Shown: in pieces, positions 10,559 through 22,951 of the stretch
Position numbering within the stretch: the stretch's first letter is position 1
How the letters are laid out: every line of letters starts with the position of its first letter
Source: Hanleya hanleyi
Taxonomy: Eukaryota > Mollusca > Polyplacophora > Lepidopleurida > Hanleyidae
Assembly: GCA_036873755.1 (NCBI GenBank)
Contig: JAVTVY010057082.1
Span: 124,001 to 188,000 of the forward strand
DNA length: 64,000 bases
Reading direction: 5' to 3'
Notes under the pieces: generated by a model
Databases searched by the model: none
What the model saw: only the letters and a program-made list of their open reading frames with translations
What the model was told of the DNA's origin: nothing
Position numbers and translations under genes: made by a program

Positions 10559-11251
10559 TTGGGTATCACCGGAAAAGATTCAGGTCAGCAGCTGGCGATG
10601 GTCGGGAGAGACTTGTTTCAGTACGATAAGCATATACCCGTGCTGTGGGGAGATCGCATCTTCGAAGGCTTCCCGAGCAAACCGGATGCCACAGGGGTAC
10701 ATTTGTCTCACCATGCACGTCAGCTGAGAGGTGTCTTTGGTCTTTTTAAACACCACAAGGTAGTGGGCATGTCTAGATGATCCTTGTTTTTACTAAGCAA
10801 ATTTTGTACGATTTTAATGAGGCTGAGCTATGGATGATGCACTGCCTTTCGTAAAGAGCTGGGTAACCCGAGTAGCAGTTTCCGCCATGAGATCTTGCAC
10901 GACGACCAAGGTGTCCGGTTTCAAGTCCGTCAAGGTGGGAAGCCCTTCCACACAAAGGTGACGTCGCATACGCCGCCTACCGCTTCCTGGAACAGCACGC
11001 GACCAGGGTAATGGTTGGTATAATCATGCAATCGGCATGCCGAATGAGCTTCTGGACAAAATCTGTCTTGCCTGTCCTCGCCGGCCCAGCAATGAGACAG
11101 TTGAAGGGATTTTGCCACCGGGATTCATAGCCGTTCCATACTTTGACCTGGTAACTAGCTCTCTAAATCTGGTACAGGCCAACGGATGATATGGTGACCC
11201 CGGCGAGTCTGTGATGTAAGATTCGGTAGTATCGTGAGCGGCTGCGTCCAC
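10559..11251 (-). pseudogene. Polinton packaging ATPase relic (copy 2)
   Basis: Walker A, Walker B-like and downstream motifs as in copy 1, with the same one-base loss before the P-loop. The P-loop base context differs at one site (GGCCCAGC rather than GGCCCTGC). Not functional. Confidence 0.7.
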
Positions 11252-11578
11252 GGAGAGAACGGCTGTGTACCTGTTGGGGCCAGAGGGTTGGTGTGGGACT
11301 GGCGGTCGGGTAGGGCGTGACCAAATCGGTGAGTGTTGTTAGGGTTTATAGCGTTAATGTTGTTAGCGTCACGTGTAAAATGTTCGTCGTCCTAGGTTGA
11401 TTGAATAGCGATATGACGGTCGTCACGCTGTAGAATAGATCACCAAAGAACACCTCAAAAGGACTAAGACAGTGATCGCCCACTTGCCATTTTCGAGTTT
11501 GGAGTGTCAGCGGAAGTCACCCTTTATCCATGTCTGAACACAGACTGAAATCAAACTCCTGTGGAGGGTCTCTATATC

Positions 11579-12695
11579 CGTTTCATCTGGTTGAAAGACT
11601 CACGAATTAAACGAACTCGGCCAGCCTTGCCACTTCAAGAAGTTATACATTTTGCCTCGGTGTCGTTCGGTTATCAAATCCGCTCCACGGTGCAGTAGTC
11701 TTGCACCGATTTCATCACTGGCTGTAACTCCATGTCACAAAATGTACCTTCTAATGGTTCCCCTTGAAGATCCTGCAGTTAATCCACCGAGGGTTCAGGC
11801 GATAGGCAACGTGTGATGACAAAGTGTTCATCGCTCCAGTTGGGGAGGCAAGATTTTCCGAGATTGCCTTTGACCTTACTGTTCCTCACTTGTTCGCCAG
11901 GCTGGAATTATATGGAGATGGACATTGCAGAGATTGACTGAGATATAAGACGACCCGGACTCGGGCTTCGTTGCGCTGAATACTGCGGTGATAGACCCGA
12001 TTGCACCAGGAGCACATCGATGTAAATGTTTTTGTAAATCCGGCCTTTCGAAGACAGAAGCCTTGGTCTCGTTATAGGAATGAAAGGAGAACAACTATTT
12101 GGTTTTCATTAACTGCTGAAAGGGTCTGTTGCGGAATTCTGCCCCTTCATCGGTTTGTAAGTACAACGGATTGTGCCTGGTCTTGAAAATTTGCGTCAAT
12201 GCATTGATGCAATTCATTCCCTTTCCTGGGTAGGACCCAGGTATATTTCGATAAAATATCGATGCAGACCAATATATATCGGTTGCCGTCACTGTGTTTA
12301 GACAAGGCACTCATGTAGATCAAATCCGCTTGTCCTGGGCTCATGCTCGCTGAGAGAGCCCGATGGCACAGGCGAATAACAGTCGGTGGTGGTTGTGATG
12401 GGTCATTCTTGCACACATCTTCGATGTTTTCGATGATTTCGACGCGCTTAACATGCACGTATTGGAAGTCCTCGGGGGTAAGGCTGATACGCTTTGTCAC
12501 AATGAAATGGTCTGGTGTACACCAAAGCTCGTGGTGCTCAAGAAGGAACGGTGACACGAGCGTGAAACTTTTGCAGCGTTCCAAGAGGCATACACTACGG
12601 TCCGCATCTGCACAGTGTGGGCTGTGGGGTAGCGATGACTTCACTAGATCAAGACCAAATCCTGATCCCCACCTGAACTGATGACATGTTTCCAA
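11579..12695 (-). pseudogene. Polinton chromo-integrase relic (copy 2)
   Basis: Longest open piece 12147-12695. It shares the integrase blocks of copy 1. Small indels near 12340 and 12550 change the N-terminal part of the open frame relative to copy 1. The chromodomain-like segment is near 11590-11640. Confidence 0.7.
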
Positions 12696-13210
12696 TTTCT
12701 CTACTACTCACGCGTACGCATGCGCGCATATGCCCATTCTCTATTACTACCGGCGTACTCATGCACATATCGTCGGACCTACGTCAGCCGAAGTTCAAAA
12801 TCCATCTCCATGGTCCACATGCTACAAGTCACCCCTATGGGCTTATGAAAAGATGTGTACTTTTTATCCGAATGCGAATTCGAGCGACTCTGCGATTTCT
12901 CTACTACTAATGACGTCACTGATGAGGTCATATTCACGAACTTGTGTACCTACATCTCAAACACTCCAAAGTCATGTACCACGCCACAGGTTCGAATGCC
13001 CACCCATATTGGCCATTGTTTGGGTGTATATAGGTAGCATAAGAGCCTGCAGTTTTTCTACTACTCCTCGATTGCGCATGCGCACCATGACGCCAATATC
13101 ACACCACTACCCCATCCATGCCGTACTCTAAAGCGTGAGACCGTTGTCACCCACATGCCCACCAGATGGAGAGTGAATAGGGGTAGGCATGTCCGCAGCT
13201 TCTTTCAAGG

Positions 13211-14635
13211 CAAGCTTCTTTCAACCCTATTGACAAGGGCCCTTCAGGAGGTAAAAGCATTTTGGGAAAGGTATTGCGCCATTATTTCTAAAAACTCTGG
13301 CGTTGAATGTATGTGGATATTGAAAAACTCAAAATGTCTTACGGAAGAACTTGATGCTAAAGGTCACATACCGTACAGACATGTATCCACATGGGATTTC
13401 TCGACTCTCTATACTACAATCCCTCATCAGGACCTTATTGACCGTCTAAGTTCATTAATAGTATCTGTGTTCAAGAAAACTGATCGTAGATATATTAATG
13501 TCGGAAGCCATAAAGCATTCTTTAGCTCTATTACATACAAGAGATATCATTCATGGGATGTTTCTTTGTTTATAGAGTTGCTTGAATTTCTCATTAAAAA
13601 TATCTATGTGAAATTTGGCAACACAATATATCAGCAGCATATAGGTATTCCAATGGGTACTAATTGTGCACCCCTGTTGGCTGACCTGTATCTGTTCTCT
13701 TATGAATATGACTATATGCAGGCGCTTTCAAAAACCGATCCATTCAAAGCCCGTTCCTTCTCATTCACCAAACGCTATATAGACGATCTTCTCGCTGTGG
13801 ATAATCGCTATATAAATGACGCAGTGAAGGATATATATCCACCTTCACTGGATTTGAAGGAAACTACAGATAGCCCTACATGCACATCATATTTAGATCT
13901 ATATCTCTATAAAAATGAAGCGGGCATTCTCTCTCGTCAACTTTATGACAAAAGAGATGATTACAATTTCGACATCGTTAACTATCCCTTTCTGGACAGT
14001 AATATTCCAATGGGACCTGCATATGGCGTATACATATCTCGCTTAGTAGCATTTGCTAGATCCTGTGTTACATGTGACGATTTTAATCAACAACACAAAA
14101 CATTGGTGCAGAAACTAAAAAAACAGGGCTACTCCACCAAGCGCCTCCACTCAAAGTTTCTCAAATTTGGCGTTACATATCGCATGCTGATAGCAAAATA
14201 CGAGCGTAGCGTTCAAGATCTATGGCGTTACGTTTCGTAACTTGTGTCTAATTCCGCTTAACCCGGGGCTAGGGGGCCGTATGAACCCATGTACTTCAAA
14301 ATGCACATGGTACTCATATGAACAGTCACAATCAAAGCGTGACTGAGATACATCATTCTTTAGGTGACGACTTTACAGCGAATATTATGGATTAAGAATA
14401 CTGATCAGCGATACGGATTTGATATATTTGGAACATCATGATGTCTTGCCGGCATCTTTGAAAACTGTTGGCCGCTTCTCTCTTGCAGGAAACAAGCCTA
14501 TGTTTATGTATACTATGATTGTCTTTTTGAATTTGGTGCTAATACTGTTATATGGAATAGGTCTTTGGATTATGGACGCGGATATCCTCTAATGGACGAC
14601 GGCTGAATTATGAATGACGGACCAGACGCTTGTAA
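13211..14635 (+). mobile_element. 5'-truncated Penelope-like element (copy 2)
   Basis: Same junction and 3' end as copy 1; the reverse transcriptase frame stays open to a stop at 14240 with DFSTLYTTIPH, GIPMGTNCAPLLAD and RYIDDLL. One substitution changes a conserved GDTYRM to GVTYRM near the C-terminus. Confidence 0.85.
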
Positions 14636-15445
14636 CGAAAAATGTGACATTGGTCACCATCTCCACGGTCCATTAGGTATTGGGGCGTTGTTTCTGAGCC
14701 CCTGCCAACAGATTCAAGATGTTAACCCCGGGGACACGACCCGTAATGGTAAAGGTTCGTCGAACACGTGGATGTTGGCGCTCGGATGGTAATGCCACAG
14801 CTATTCCCTTTCTTTTTGGCGTAGAATGTATCCGAAGGATACATTCTAGTAAAAGGCAGCAGCTTGATCCCCCAAAACTAGAGGACAGAGCTGCGTAAAC
14901 GGGCGAGATCGATGAGGCGGAAATGTAGAGGTCTAGAGGAAGGCGGTGGCGATGAAAACATCGCCAGATCGTAGACCAGTGCCGCGGGAACATCTCACTC
15001 ACTGGGTCGGCATCGGGTAAGACCTCACTGGGTAGGTGCAAATTGTCGTCCTGGAAGTGACCCTCATCAATACCGTGGGGTGGGATGATTGGATCCAGAT
15101 GTTCGTCCTTAGCTTGGTTAAAAGGTGGATGCATCTCATCCTGTGGGGTAGATGGTCCCTCTGATTCGATGCCGGCCTCGACGGGCTCCCTGAACGCGCA
15201 TACAGGCGTCGTCCATGCCGTACACATTGATGGCGTCGTAATTGATTGGCCCGCTTAAAGCGGTGGCCACAAACTTTACATTCGTCGCTGTCTCATGGAG
15301 TAGCCATTCTTGGCGGCATAAATTATCCAGGCGCTGAAAGGGTTGTGCACAGATTGTAGAGGTATACCGGGCAACAGGGCCGTGGTTGACAGAATCCTAG
15401 AAGCCTACATTGTTCAGGCGATTAAACGTCGCCCTGCAGATGGTA
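14636..15445 (-). pseudogene. C2H2 zinc-finger / PolB-N-like relic (copy 2)
   Basis: Equivalent of 5382-6190. The largest open piece is 14673-15227. The zinc-finger part near 15250-15440 is broken by frameshifts. The gene again stops at VTNVTFFV where the PLE abuts it. Confidence 0.5.
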
Positions 15446-15621
15446 TTGGTATACTAGATGGAAGATGGAAGGGTGGGCTTTCCGACACTGGGGTTCATGG
15501 GCTCCTGAGACCGTGGCAGGGGGGTCTCCCTGCTTCGATGCTGGCCCCCATGGGCTCTACAGCCCATAAACGTGCCTGCGGCACAGGATAACATATGCGT
15601 TGGTGTCGCTGCAACTGACCT

Positions 15622-17188
15622 AGGTTTTTGAACCAGTGTCTGCATTCATCACGTTCCTCCTTTGCCACTAGCCCATGGTGTAACCGTTGATTACATTGTG
15701 CATGTGGTTAAATTTATGCCCATAGAGCGTGCAATAATACTTGATTAGGGCGCCATGACTGACAGGCTCATGGCGTTTTAAGAGATGCAGATTGTAGATC
15801 ACTTCGAGCAGGTCGTACAAGTGAAAATCTTGGCGTATTGGTTGACAATGTCTGATGAAATGGACCAAAAGGCTCGCTTTCTAGTGCTATCTGGCGTGGG
15901 TAGTATCATCAGTTCAAACTCGGTTGTACGTCATTACAACACATATAAGGGAAGTGGGAAGAGGTGCCGAAATACTGACAGAGCCACACGACTTCACAGT
16001 ATAGTCTTCCGGTTAAACTATTCTAAAGCACACACAAAGAATCTAAAGATTCCTGATATGTGTTGTATCCCAGGTACGCTTTTATTGTACCTGTTCATGT
16101 GGCAACTTACATGATATGACCACACGGCCCCTAGCACCGGCATAAGCGGTATTAGATACAAATCTAGAGAGCTATGATGGAAATGCTCTGACAAATCGTA
16201 TATTGCTAATTGGTGAGCTGTTTCATTGTGACAACTCATACACTGGATATTTGGTGAGCTGTATCGTCGTCAAATGAAAATGACGGCATTTAACACAAGA
16301 GACTAGTCTGTAAGGCCCGATGTCGACCCAGCATCAACTTCCCACAAATGTCAACATATATCAAAGACCAAAAGGTCTGTACAGGGGGCGGGCCTCGGGG
16401 ACGAAACGTTCACCAGCAGAATCTCGCCATATACAGGTAAAAATTACAACACATATAAGGGAAGTGGGAAGAGGTGGCGACATACTGACAGAGCCACATG
16501 ACTTCACAGTATAGTCTTCCGGTTAAACTATTCTAAAGCACATACAAAGAATCTAACGATTCCTGATATGTGTTGTATCTCAGGTACGCTTTTATTGTAC
16601 CTATTCATGTAGCAACTTGGATGATATGACCACACGGCCCCTAGTACCGGCATAAGCGGTATTAGATACAAATCTAGAGAGCTATGACCCCATCGGATAG
16701 GAATGGAAGATGGAAGGGAGGGCTGCTCAACGCCGAGATCGATCTCCATGGGCTTAATGACTCGAAGTGTCGGATCGACCTGTATGGGTTCGAACGCTAA
16801 TTCGTCGGTCACAAATATAAGCGTCCAGTTCGTCATTCAATATTCAGCCATCGTCCATTAAAGAATACACGTGCGAAGAGGTGGTGTGGTGACGATCCAC
16901 GGATGACGTGCTGATCGTGGTTCGGTTGCCTGGTAAGTTTAAAGAATCGACAACAAGCCACAAATGGATGCCGCTGTGCACGTTTCTGGTGGTGTAAATT
17001 ATCCAGGCAAATAAATCGTTCCGAGCAGGTCATACTGGTGAACATCTGGGGGTTGACAGTGTCTGTTGAAACCAACCAGAAAGTTCGCTTTTGTAGTGCT
17101 AGCAGCTGGCGATCTATGTTCAGTACAACGGGTTGTTCAAACCGGTTCGAAATAGTTTAACGTGTACGTCATAATCCCTGGGCATTCC
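15622..17188. repeat. Non-coding segment with internal direct duplications (copy 2)
   Basis: Equivalent of 7325-8879: a ~247-255 bp block at 15932-16178 is repeated at 16443-16688. The join near 15622 is the site occupied by a PLE fragment in copy 1. No gene recognised. Confidence 0.6.
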
Positions 17189-18190
17189 CCTTCCTATCGA
17201 TCAAGTACAATTGAATCAAACGTTTGACATCGTTTGTGGGAATTCTCCTTATTTAACCTGTCACGAAGATCGGTAAAGCTATGATCCACACATTGTTTAC
17301 TTATGTTTCATCGATATGATCAGCTGGGTCAGGGTGGCCCCCAGAAACAGTCATAAGTGCTGGTCTGCGCACGCGAGCACGGGTCCAATCTCACTCCCGA
17401 CGCCAATCTATTGTACATACTTCATTGAAATAAGACACACAAGACAAGATGTCGGGCTGCCCATCCACATACAAGGACACAAAGTTGAAAGTTTTGGTTT
17501 TTGAACTGGTATTCGCTCGGGCAGTTCTTCTTGAAATACATTTTCCTGGTTGATGATCCTATTCCCTACAGACACAGAGAACACTTTCGATTGCACACGT
17601 TGGATAGAGTACAGAGCATTTTTTCTCTAAGGCTTTGAGGTGATCCAACGGCTGGATTCGGTTGACCCTTTACGGACATACAACATTGGGTCTTGTATGA
17701 CCATATTATAGCCTCTACGTTGGTGGCCATCAAGGCAATCGTCGGTGGCGCCCGAATCAATCGGAGTTTGATGGGTGCTTTGTTCAAGAGGTTCGCGTTG
17801 AATCAGCCCATGAGATCGACAGAGCTATACTGGTCGCTGTTAAACTCTGCGTTTCTACCCATCCGACATCGTTATTCCTCGAACCCATATGCTCGGGGTG
17901 TCCGGATAGAACAAGGGCGCTGTCAACTAGGATATTTTGTCTTCTCGGCCGTATGACAACAGCCTCTTCATGTAGGCACTACAGGGGTACGTGTTTGTCG
18001 AGTCACTGATGAGTTCGCTTAGCGAAATGTCTACATGCTGAAACATAGGATGCATTCAGAGACTCGTCTGACCAACCGTATCACCGTCGGCGAGTCTTGG
18101 CTTTCACGTACGTACGGGCTAGATCAGCGTAGGCCGAATCAAATTCACTGTTGGTGGATCAAGGCCATGTTCACACAAAGATGTCTCGGG
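17189..18190 (-). pseudogene. Polinton major capsid protein relic (spans copies 2 and 3)
   Basis: Same broken reading as at 8880-9880, including the same in-frame TAG near 17925. Not functional. Confidence 0.7.
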
Positions 18191-18286
18191 TCCTCGATGT
18201 GCGCGGTCGTTTACTAGGTCATCGAGTGGTGCAGGGTTTTTCTCTTAAGACTAGTTGTTCTTTGACGACCAAGACGCTTCCCGCCA

Positions 18287-18525
18287 TTATGGCGTTTGAG
18301 TGCCTCTCGTAAGGGGACACCGATAAACAACTTGTTTCCCGATGGCTTTCACCCCGCGGGTCACGGGCGTAATGAAGGTTTTAACAATGCTCATGAACAC
18401 GTTCCCCAGCCCGAGTCCGCGTTGGATGCGCGTGCCCGACGAGACGGGAAACCTACCCTGGCCTTATGGGTGTAATAATCCACATAGCAGTGTGCATCGC
18501 ACTGGTAAGGATCTTTTCGAGCCAT
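18287..18525 (-). pseudogene. Polinton small basic capsid protein relic (copy 3)
   Basis: Minus-strand ATG at 18525. A substitution near 18420 alters the residue before the RGLGLGN motif relative to copies 1 and 2. Confidence 0.5.
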
Positions 18526-18542
18526 TATGCACAGGAGATTGC

Positions 18543-18803
18543 GCATGAAGTGTGATTACCACTTACCCAAATTGGAATGCTATCGGCTGTCCGGTGTTGT
18601 CCCTTATATCGATGGGGATGGTACTGACATCTGTATCTCGGACCGGTAGATAAAGCTTTGTGCGGCTTGATCTCCAAATACGCCTTGCACTCGGTAGAGG
18701 CGCAGCACTGGGGAATTGATATCGCCGACAATGTGGCCATCGATCACATTCGAAAAGACATAGAGACATACCCAAACCGGAAAAGCCGCTTTGAGTGTGT
18801 TTA
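18543..18803 (-). pseudogene. Polinton minor capsid (penton-like) C-terminal relic (copy 3)
   Basis: Reads TIPIDIRDNTGQPIAFQFG on the minus strand, following a PVLRLYRVQGVFGDQ block in another frame. Same architecture as in copies 1 and 2. Confidence 0.5.
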
Positions 18804-18867
18804 CATGACGCTCTTATATCTCACCCCTCCCTTTAAAGTCCATTCACTCTTTCAGTCTGTACCCGTA

Positions 18868-19560
18868 TTGGGTATCACCGGGAAAGATTCAGGTCAGCAG
18901 CTGGCGATGGTCGGGAGAGACTTGATCAGTACGATAAGCATATACCCGTGCTGTGGGGAGATCGCATCTTCGAAGGCTTCCCGAGCAAACCGGATGCCAC
19001 AGGGGTACATTTGTCTCACCATGCACGTCAGCTGAGAGGTGTCTTTGGTCTTTTTAAACACCACAAGGTAGTGGGCATGTTTAGATGATCCTTGTTTTTA
19101 CTAAGCAAATTTTGTACGATTTTAATGAGGCTGAGCCATGGATGATGCACTGCCTTTCGTAAAGAGCTGGGTAACCCGAGTAGCAGTTTCCGCCATGAGA
19201 TCTTGCACGACGACTAAGGTGTCCGGTTTCAAGTCCGTCAAGGTAGGAAGCCCTTCCACACAAAGGTGACGTCGCCTACGCCGCCTACCGCTTCCTGGAA
19301 CAGCACGCGACCAGGGTAATGGTTGGTATAATCATGCAATCGGCATGCCGAATGAGCTTCTGGACAAAATCTGTCTTACCTGTCCTCGCCGGCCCTGCAA
19401 TGAGACAGTTGAAGGGATTTTGCCACCGGGATTCATAGCCGTTCCATACTTTGACCTGGTAACTAGCTCTCTTAAATCTGGTACAGGCCAACGGATGATA
19501 TGGTGACCCCGGTGAGTCTGTGATGTAAGATTCGGTCGTATCGTGAGCGGCTGCGTCCAC
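18868..19560 (-). pseudogene. Polinton packaging ATPase relic, least damaged N-terminus (copy 3)
   Basis: The open frame 19285-19560 runs from a plausible ATG through NPFNCLIAGPARTGKTDFVQ, so the start and Walker A are in one frame, unlike copies 1 and 2, which lack one T near 19470. The frame is then lost. Downstream blocks (TLVVVQDLM, LFTKGS, VQNLL, AHYLVVFKK, VRQMYP) continue in other frames to about 18870. This is the best copy for identifying the gene. Confidence 0.75.
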
Positions 19561-19884
19561 GGAGAGAACGGCTGTGTACCTGTTGGGGCCAGAGGGTTGG
19601 TGTGGGACTGGCGGTCGGGTAGGGCGTGACCTAATCGATGAGTGTTGTTAGGGTTTATAGCGTTAATGTTGTTAGCGTCACGTGTAAAAAGTTCGTCGTC
19701 CTAGGTTGATTGAATAGCGATATGACGGTCGTCACGCTGTAGAATAGATCACCAAAGAACACCTCAAAAGGACTAAGACAGTGATCACCCACTTGCCATT
19801 TTCGAGTTTGGAGTGTCAGCGGAAGTCACCCTTTATCCATGTCTGAACACAGACTGAAATCAAACTCCTGTGGAGAGTCTCTAT

Positions 19885-20999
19885 ATCCGTTTCATCTGGT
19901 TGAAAGACTCACGAATTAAACGAACTCGGCCAGCCTTGCCACTTCAAGAAGTTATACATTTTGCCTCGGTGTCATTCGGTTATCAAATCCGTTCCACGGT
20001 GCAGTAGTCTTGCACCGATTTCATCACTGGCTGTAACATGTCACGAAATGTACCTTCTAATGGTTCCCCTTGAAGATCCTGCAGTTAATCCACCGTGGGT
20101 TCAGGCGATAGGCAACGTGCGATGACAAAGTGTTCATCGCTCCAGTTGGGGAGGCAAGATTTTCCGAGATTGCCTTTGACCTTACTGTTCCTCACCTGTT
20201 CGCCAGGCTGAAATTATATGGAGATGGACATTGCAGAGATTGACTGAGATATAAGACGACCCGGACTCGGGCTTCGTTGCGCTGAATACTGCGGTGATAG
20301 ACCCGATTGCACCAGGAGCACATCGATGTAAATGTTTTTGTAAATCCGGCCTTTCGAAGACAGAAGCCTTGGTCTCGTTATAGGAATGAAAGGAGAACAA
20401 CTATTTGGTTTTCATTAACTGCTGGAAGGGTCTGTTGCGGAATTCTGCCCATTCATCGGTTTGTAAGTACAACGGATTGTGCCTGGTCTTGAAAATTTGC
20501 GTGAATGCATTGATGCAATTCATTCCCTTTCCTGGGTACGACCCAGGCATATTTCGATAAAATATCGATGCAGACCAATATATATCGGTTGCCGTCACTG
20601 TGTTTAGACAAGGCACTCATGTAGATCAAATCCGCTTGTCCTGGGCTGTTCATGCTCACTGAGAGAGCCCGATGGCACAGGCGAATAATAGTCGGTGGTG
20701 GTTGTGATGGGTCATTCTTGCACACATCTTCGATGTTTTCGATGATTTCGACGCGCTTAACATGCACGTATTGGAAGGCCTCGGGAGTAAGGCTGATACG
20801 CTTTGTCACAATGAAATGGTCTGGTGTACACCAAAGCTCGTGGTGCTCAAGAAGGAACGGGTGACACGAGCGTGAAACTTTTGCAACGTTCCAAGAGGCA
20901 TACACTACGGTCCGCATCTGCACGGTGTGGGCTGTGGGGTAGCGATGACTTCACTAGTTCAAGATCAAATCCTGATCCCCACCTGAACTGATGACATGT
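19885..20999 (-). pseudogene. Polinton chromo-integrase relic (copy 3)
   Basis: The longest open piece, 20453-20923, carries ADLIYMSALSKHSDGNRYIL and DILSKYAWVVPRKGNE, the latter closer to the family consensus than in the other copies (A and V where the others have T and L). Second Asp, Glu and chromodomain-like segments follow in other frames. Confidence 0.75.
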
Positions 21000-21520
21000 T
21001 TCCAATTTCTCTACTACTCACGCGTACGCATGCGCGCATATGCCCATTCTCTATTACTACCGGCGTACTCATGCGCATATCATCGGACCTACGTCAGCCG
21101 AAGTTCAAAATCCATCTCCATGGTCCACATGCTACAAGTCACCCCTATGGGCTTATGAAAAGATGTGTACTTTTTATCCGAATGCGAATTCGAGCGACTC
21201 TGCGATTTCTTTACTACTAATGACGTCACTGATGAGGTCATATTCACGAACTTGTGTACCTACATCTCAAACACTCCAAAGTCATGTACCACGCCACAGG
21301 TTCGAATGCCCACCCATATTGGCCATTGTTTAGGTGTATATAGGTAGCATAAGAGCCTGCAGTTTTTCTACTACTCCTCGATTGCGCATGCGCACCATGA
21401 CGCCAATATCACACCACTACCCCATCCATGCCGTACTCTAAAGCGTGAGACCGTTATCTCTCACATGCCCACCAGATGGAGAATGAATAGGGGTAGGCAT
21501 GTCCGCAGCTTCTTTCAAGG

Positions 21521-22951
21521 CAAGCTTCTTTCAACCCTATTGACAAGGGCCCTTCAGGAGGTAAAAGCATTTTGGGAAAGGTATTGCGCCATTATTTCTA
21601 AGAACTCTGGCGTTGAATGTATGTGGATATTGAAAAACTCAAATGTCTTACGGAAGAACTTGATGCTAAAGGTCACATACCGTACAGACATGTATCCACA
21701 TGGGATTTCTCGACTCTCTATACTACAATCCCTCATCAGGACCGTATTGACCGTCTAAGTTCATTAATAGTATCTGTGTTCAAGAAAACTGATCGTAGAT
21801 ATATTAATGTCAGAAGCCATAAAGCATTCTTTAGCTCTACTACATACAAGAAATATCATTCATGGTATGTTTCTTTGTTTACAGAGTTGCTTGAATTTCT
21901 CATTAAAAATATCTATGTGAAATTTGGCAACACAATATATCAGCAGCATATAGGTATTCCAATGGGTACTAATTGTGCACCCCTGTTGGCTGACCTGTAT
22001 CTGTTCTCTTATGAATATGACTATATGCAGGCGCTTTCAAAAACCGATCCATTCAAAGCCCGTTCCTTCTCATTCACCAAACGCTATATAGACGATCTTC
22101 TCGCTGTGGATAATCGCTATATAAATGACGCAGTGAAGGATATATATCCACCTTCACTGGATTTGAAGGAAACTACAGATAGCCGTACAGGCACATCACA
22201 TTTAGATCTATATCTCTATAAAAATGAAGCGGGCATTCTCTCTCGTCGACTTTATGACAAAAGAGATGATTACAATTTCGACATCGTAAACTATCCCTTT
22301 CTGGACAGTAATATTCCAGTGGGACCTGCATATGGCGTATACATATCTCGCTTAGTAGCATTTGCTAGATCCTGTGTTAAATGTGACGATTTTAATCAAC
22401 GTCACAAAGCATTGGTGCAGAAACTTAAAAAACAGGGCTATTCCACCAAGCGCCTACACTCGAAGTTTCTCAAATTTGGCGATACATATCGCATTCTGAT
22501 AGCAAAATACGAACGTAGCGTGCAAAGATCTATGGCGCTAAGTTTCGTAACTTGTGTCTAATTCCGCTTAACCCGGGGCTAGGGGCCGTATGAACCCATA
22601 TACTTCAAGATCCTCATGGTACTCATATGAACAGTCACAATCAAAGCGTGACTGAGATACATCATTTTTTAGATGACGACTCTATAACGAATATTATGGA
22701 TTAAGAATACTGATCAGCGATACGGATTTGATATTTTTGGAACATCATGATGTCGTGCCGGCATCATTGAAAACTGTTGACCGCTTCTCTCTTGCAGGAA
22801 ACAAGCCTATGTTTATGTATACTATGATTGTCTTTTTGAATTTGGTGCTAATACTGTTATATGGAAAATGGAATAGGTCTTTGGATTATGGACGCGGATA
22901 TTCTCTAATGGACGACGGCTGGATTATGAATGACGGACTAGACGCTTGTGA
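21521..22951 (+). mobile_element. 5'-truncated Penelope-like element (copy 3)
   Basis: Same 5' junction as the other units but with the sequence type of the 35-38 kb PLE (INVRSHKAFFSSTTYK, RRLYDKRDD, CVKCDDFNQRH). A one-base loss near 21642 and a one-base gain near 22526 shift the reverse transcriptase frame; the main open piece is 21617-22561. The 3' end joins directly to the 5' end of the next PLE. Confidence 0.85.

Larger units (their letters stand above)
9239..17547. repeat. Composite Polinton-PLE repeat unit, copy 2
   Basis: Complete 8309 bp copy, nearly identical to copy 1 apart from scattered substitutions, small indels and the absence of the second PLE fragment; the uninterrupted site is near 15622. 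It contains the same gene relics with the same major defects, offset by about 9238-9239 from copy 1 in its first part. Confidence 0.9.
17548..22951. repeat. Composite Polinton-PLE repeat unit, copy 3 (partial)
   Basis: Matches the first 5.4 kb of the unit through the end of its PLE, then runs into a second, near full-length PLE instead of the zinc-finger/PolB segment. The array therefore ends in a PLE-PLE junction. Its PLE portion is closer in sequence to the PLE at 35-38 kb than to those of copies 1 and 2. Confidence 0.85.
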
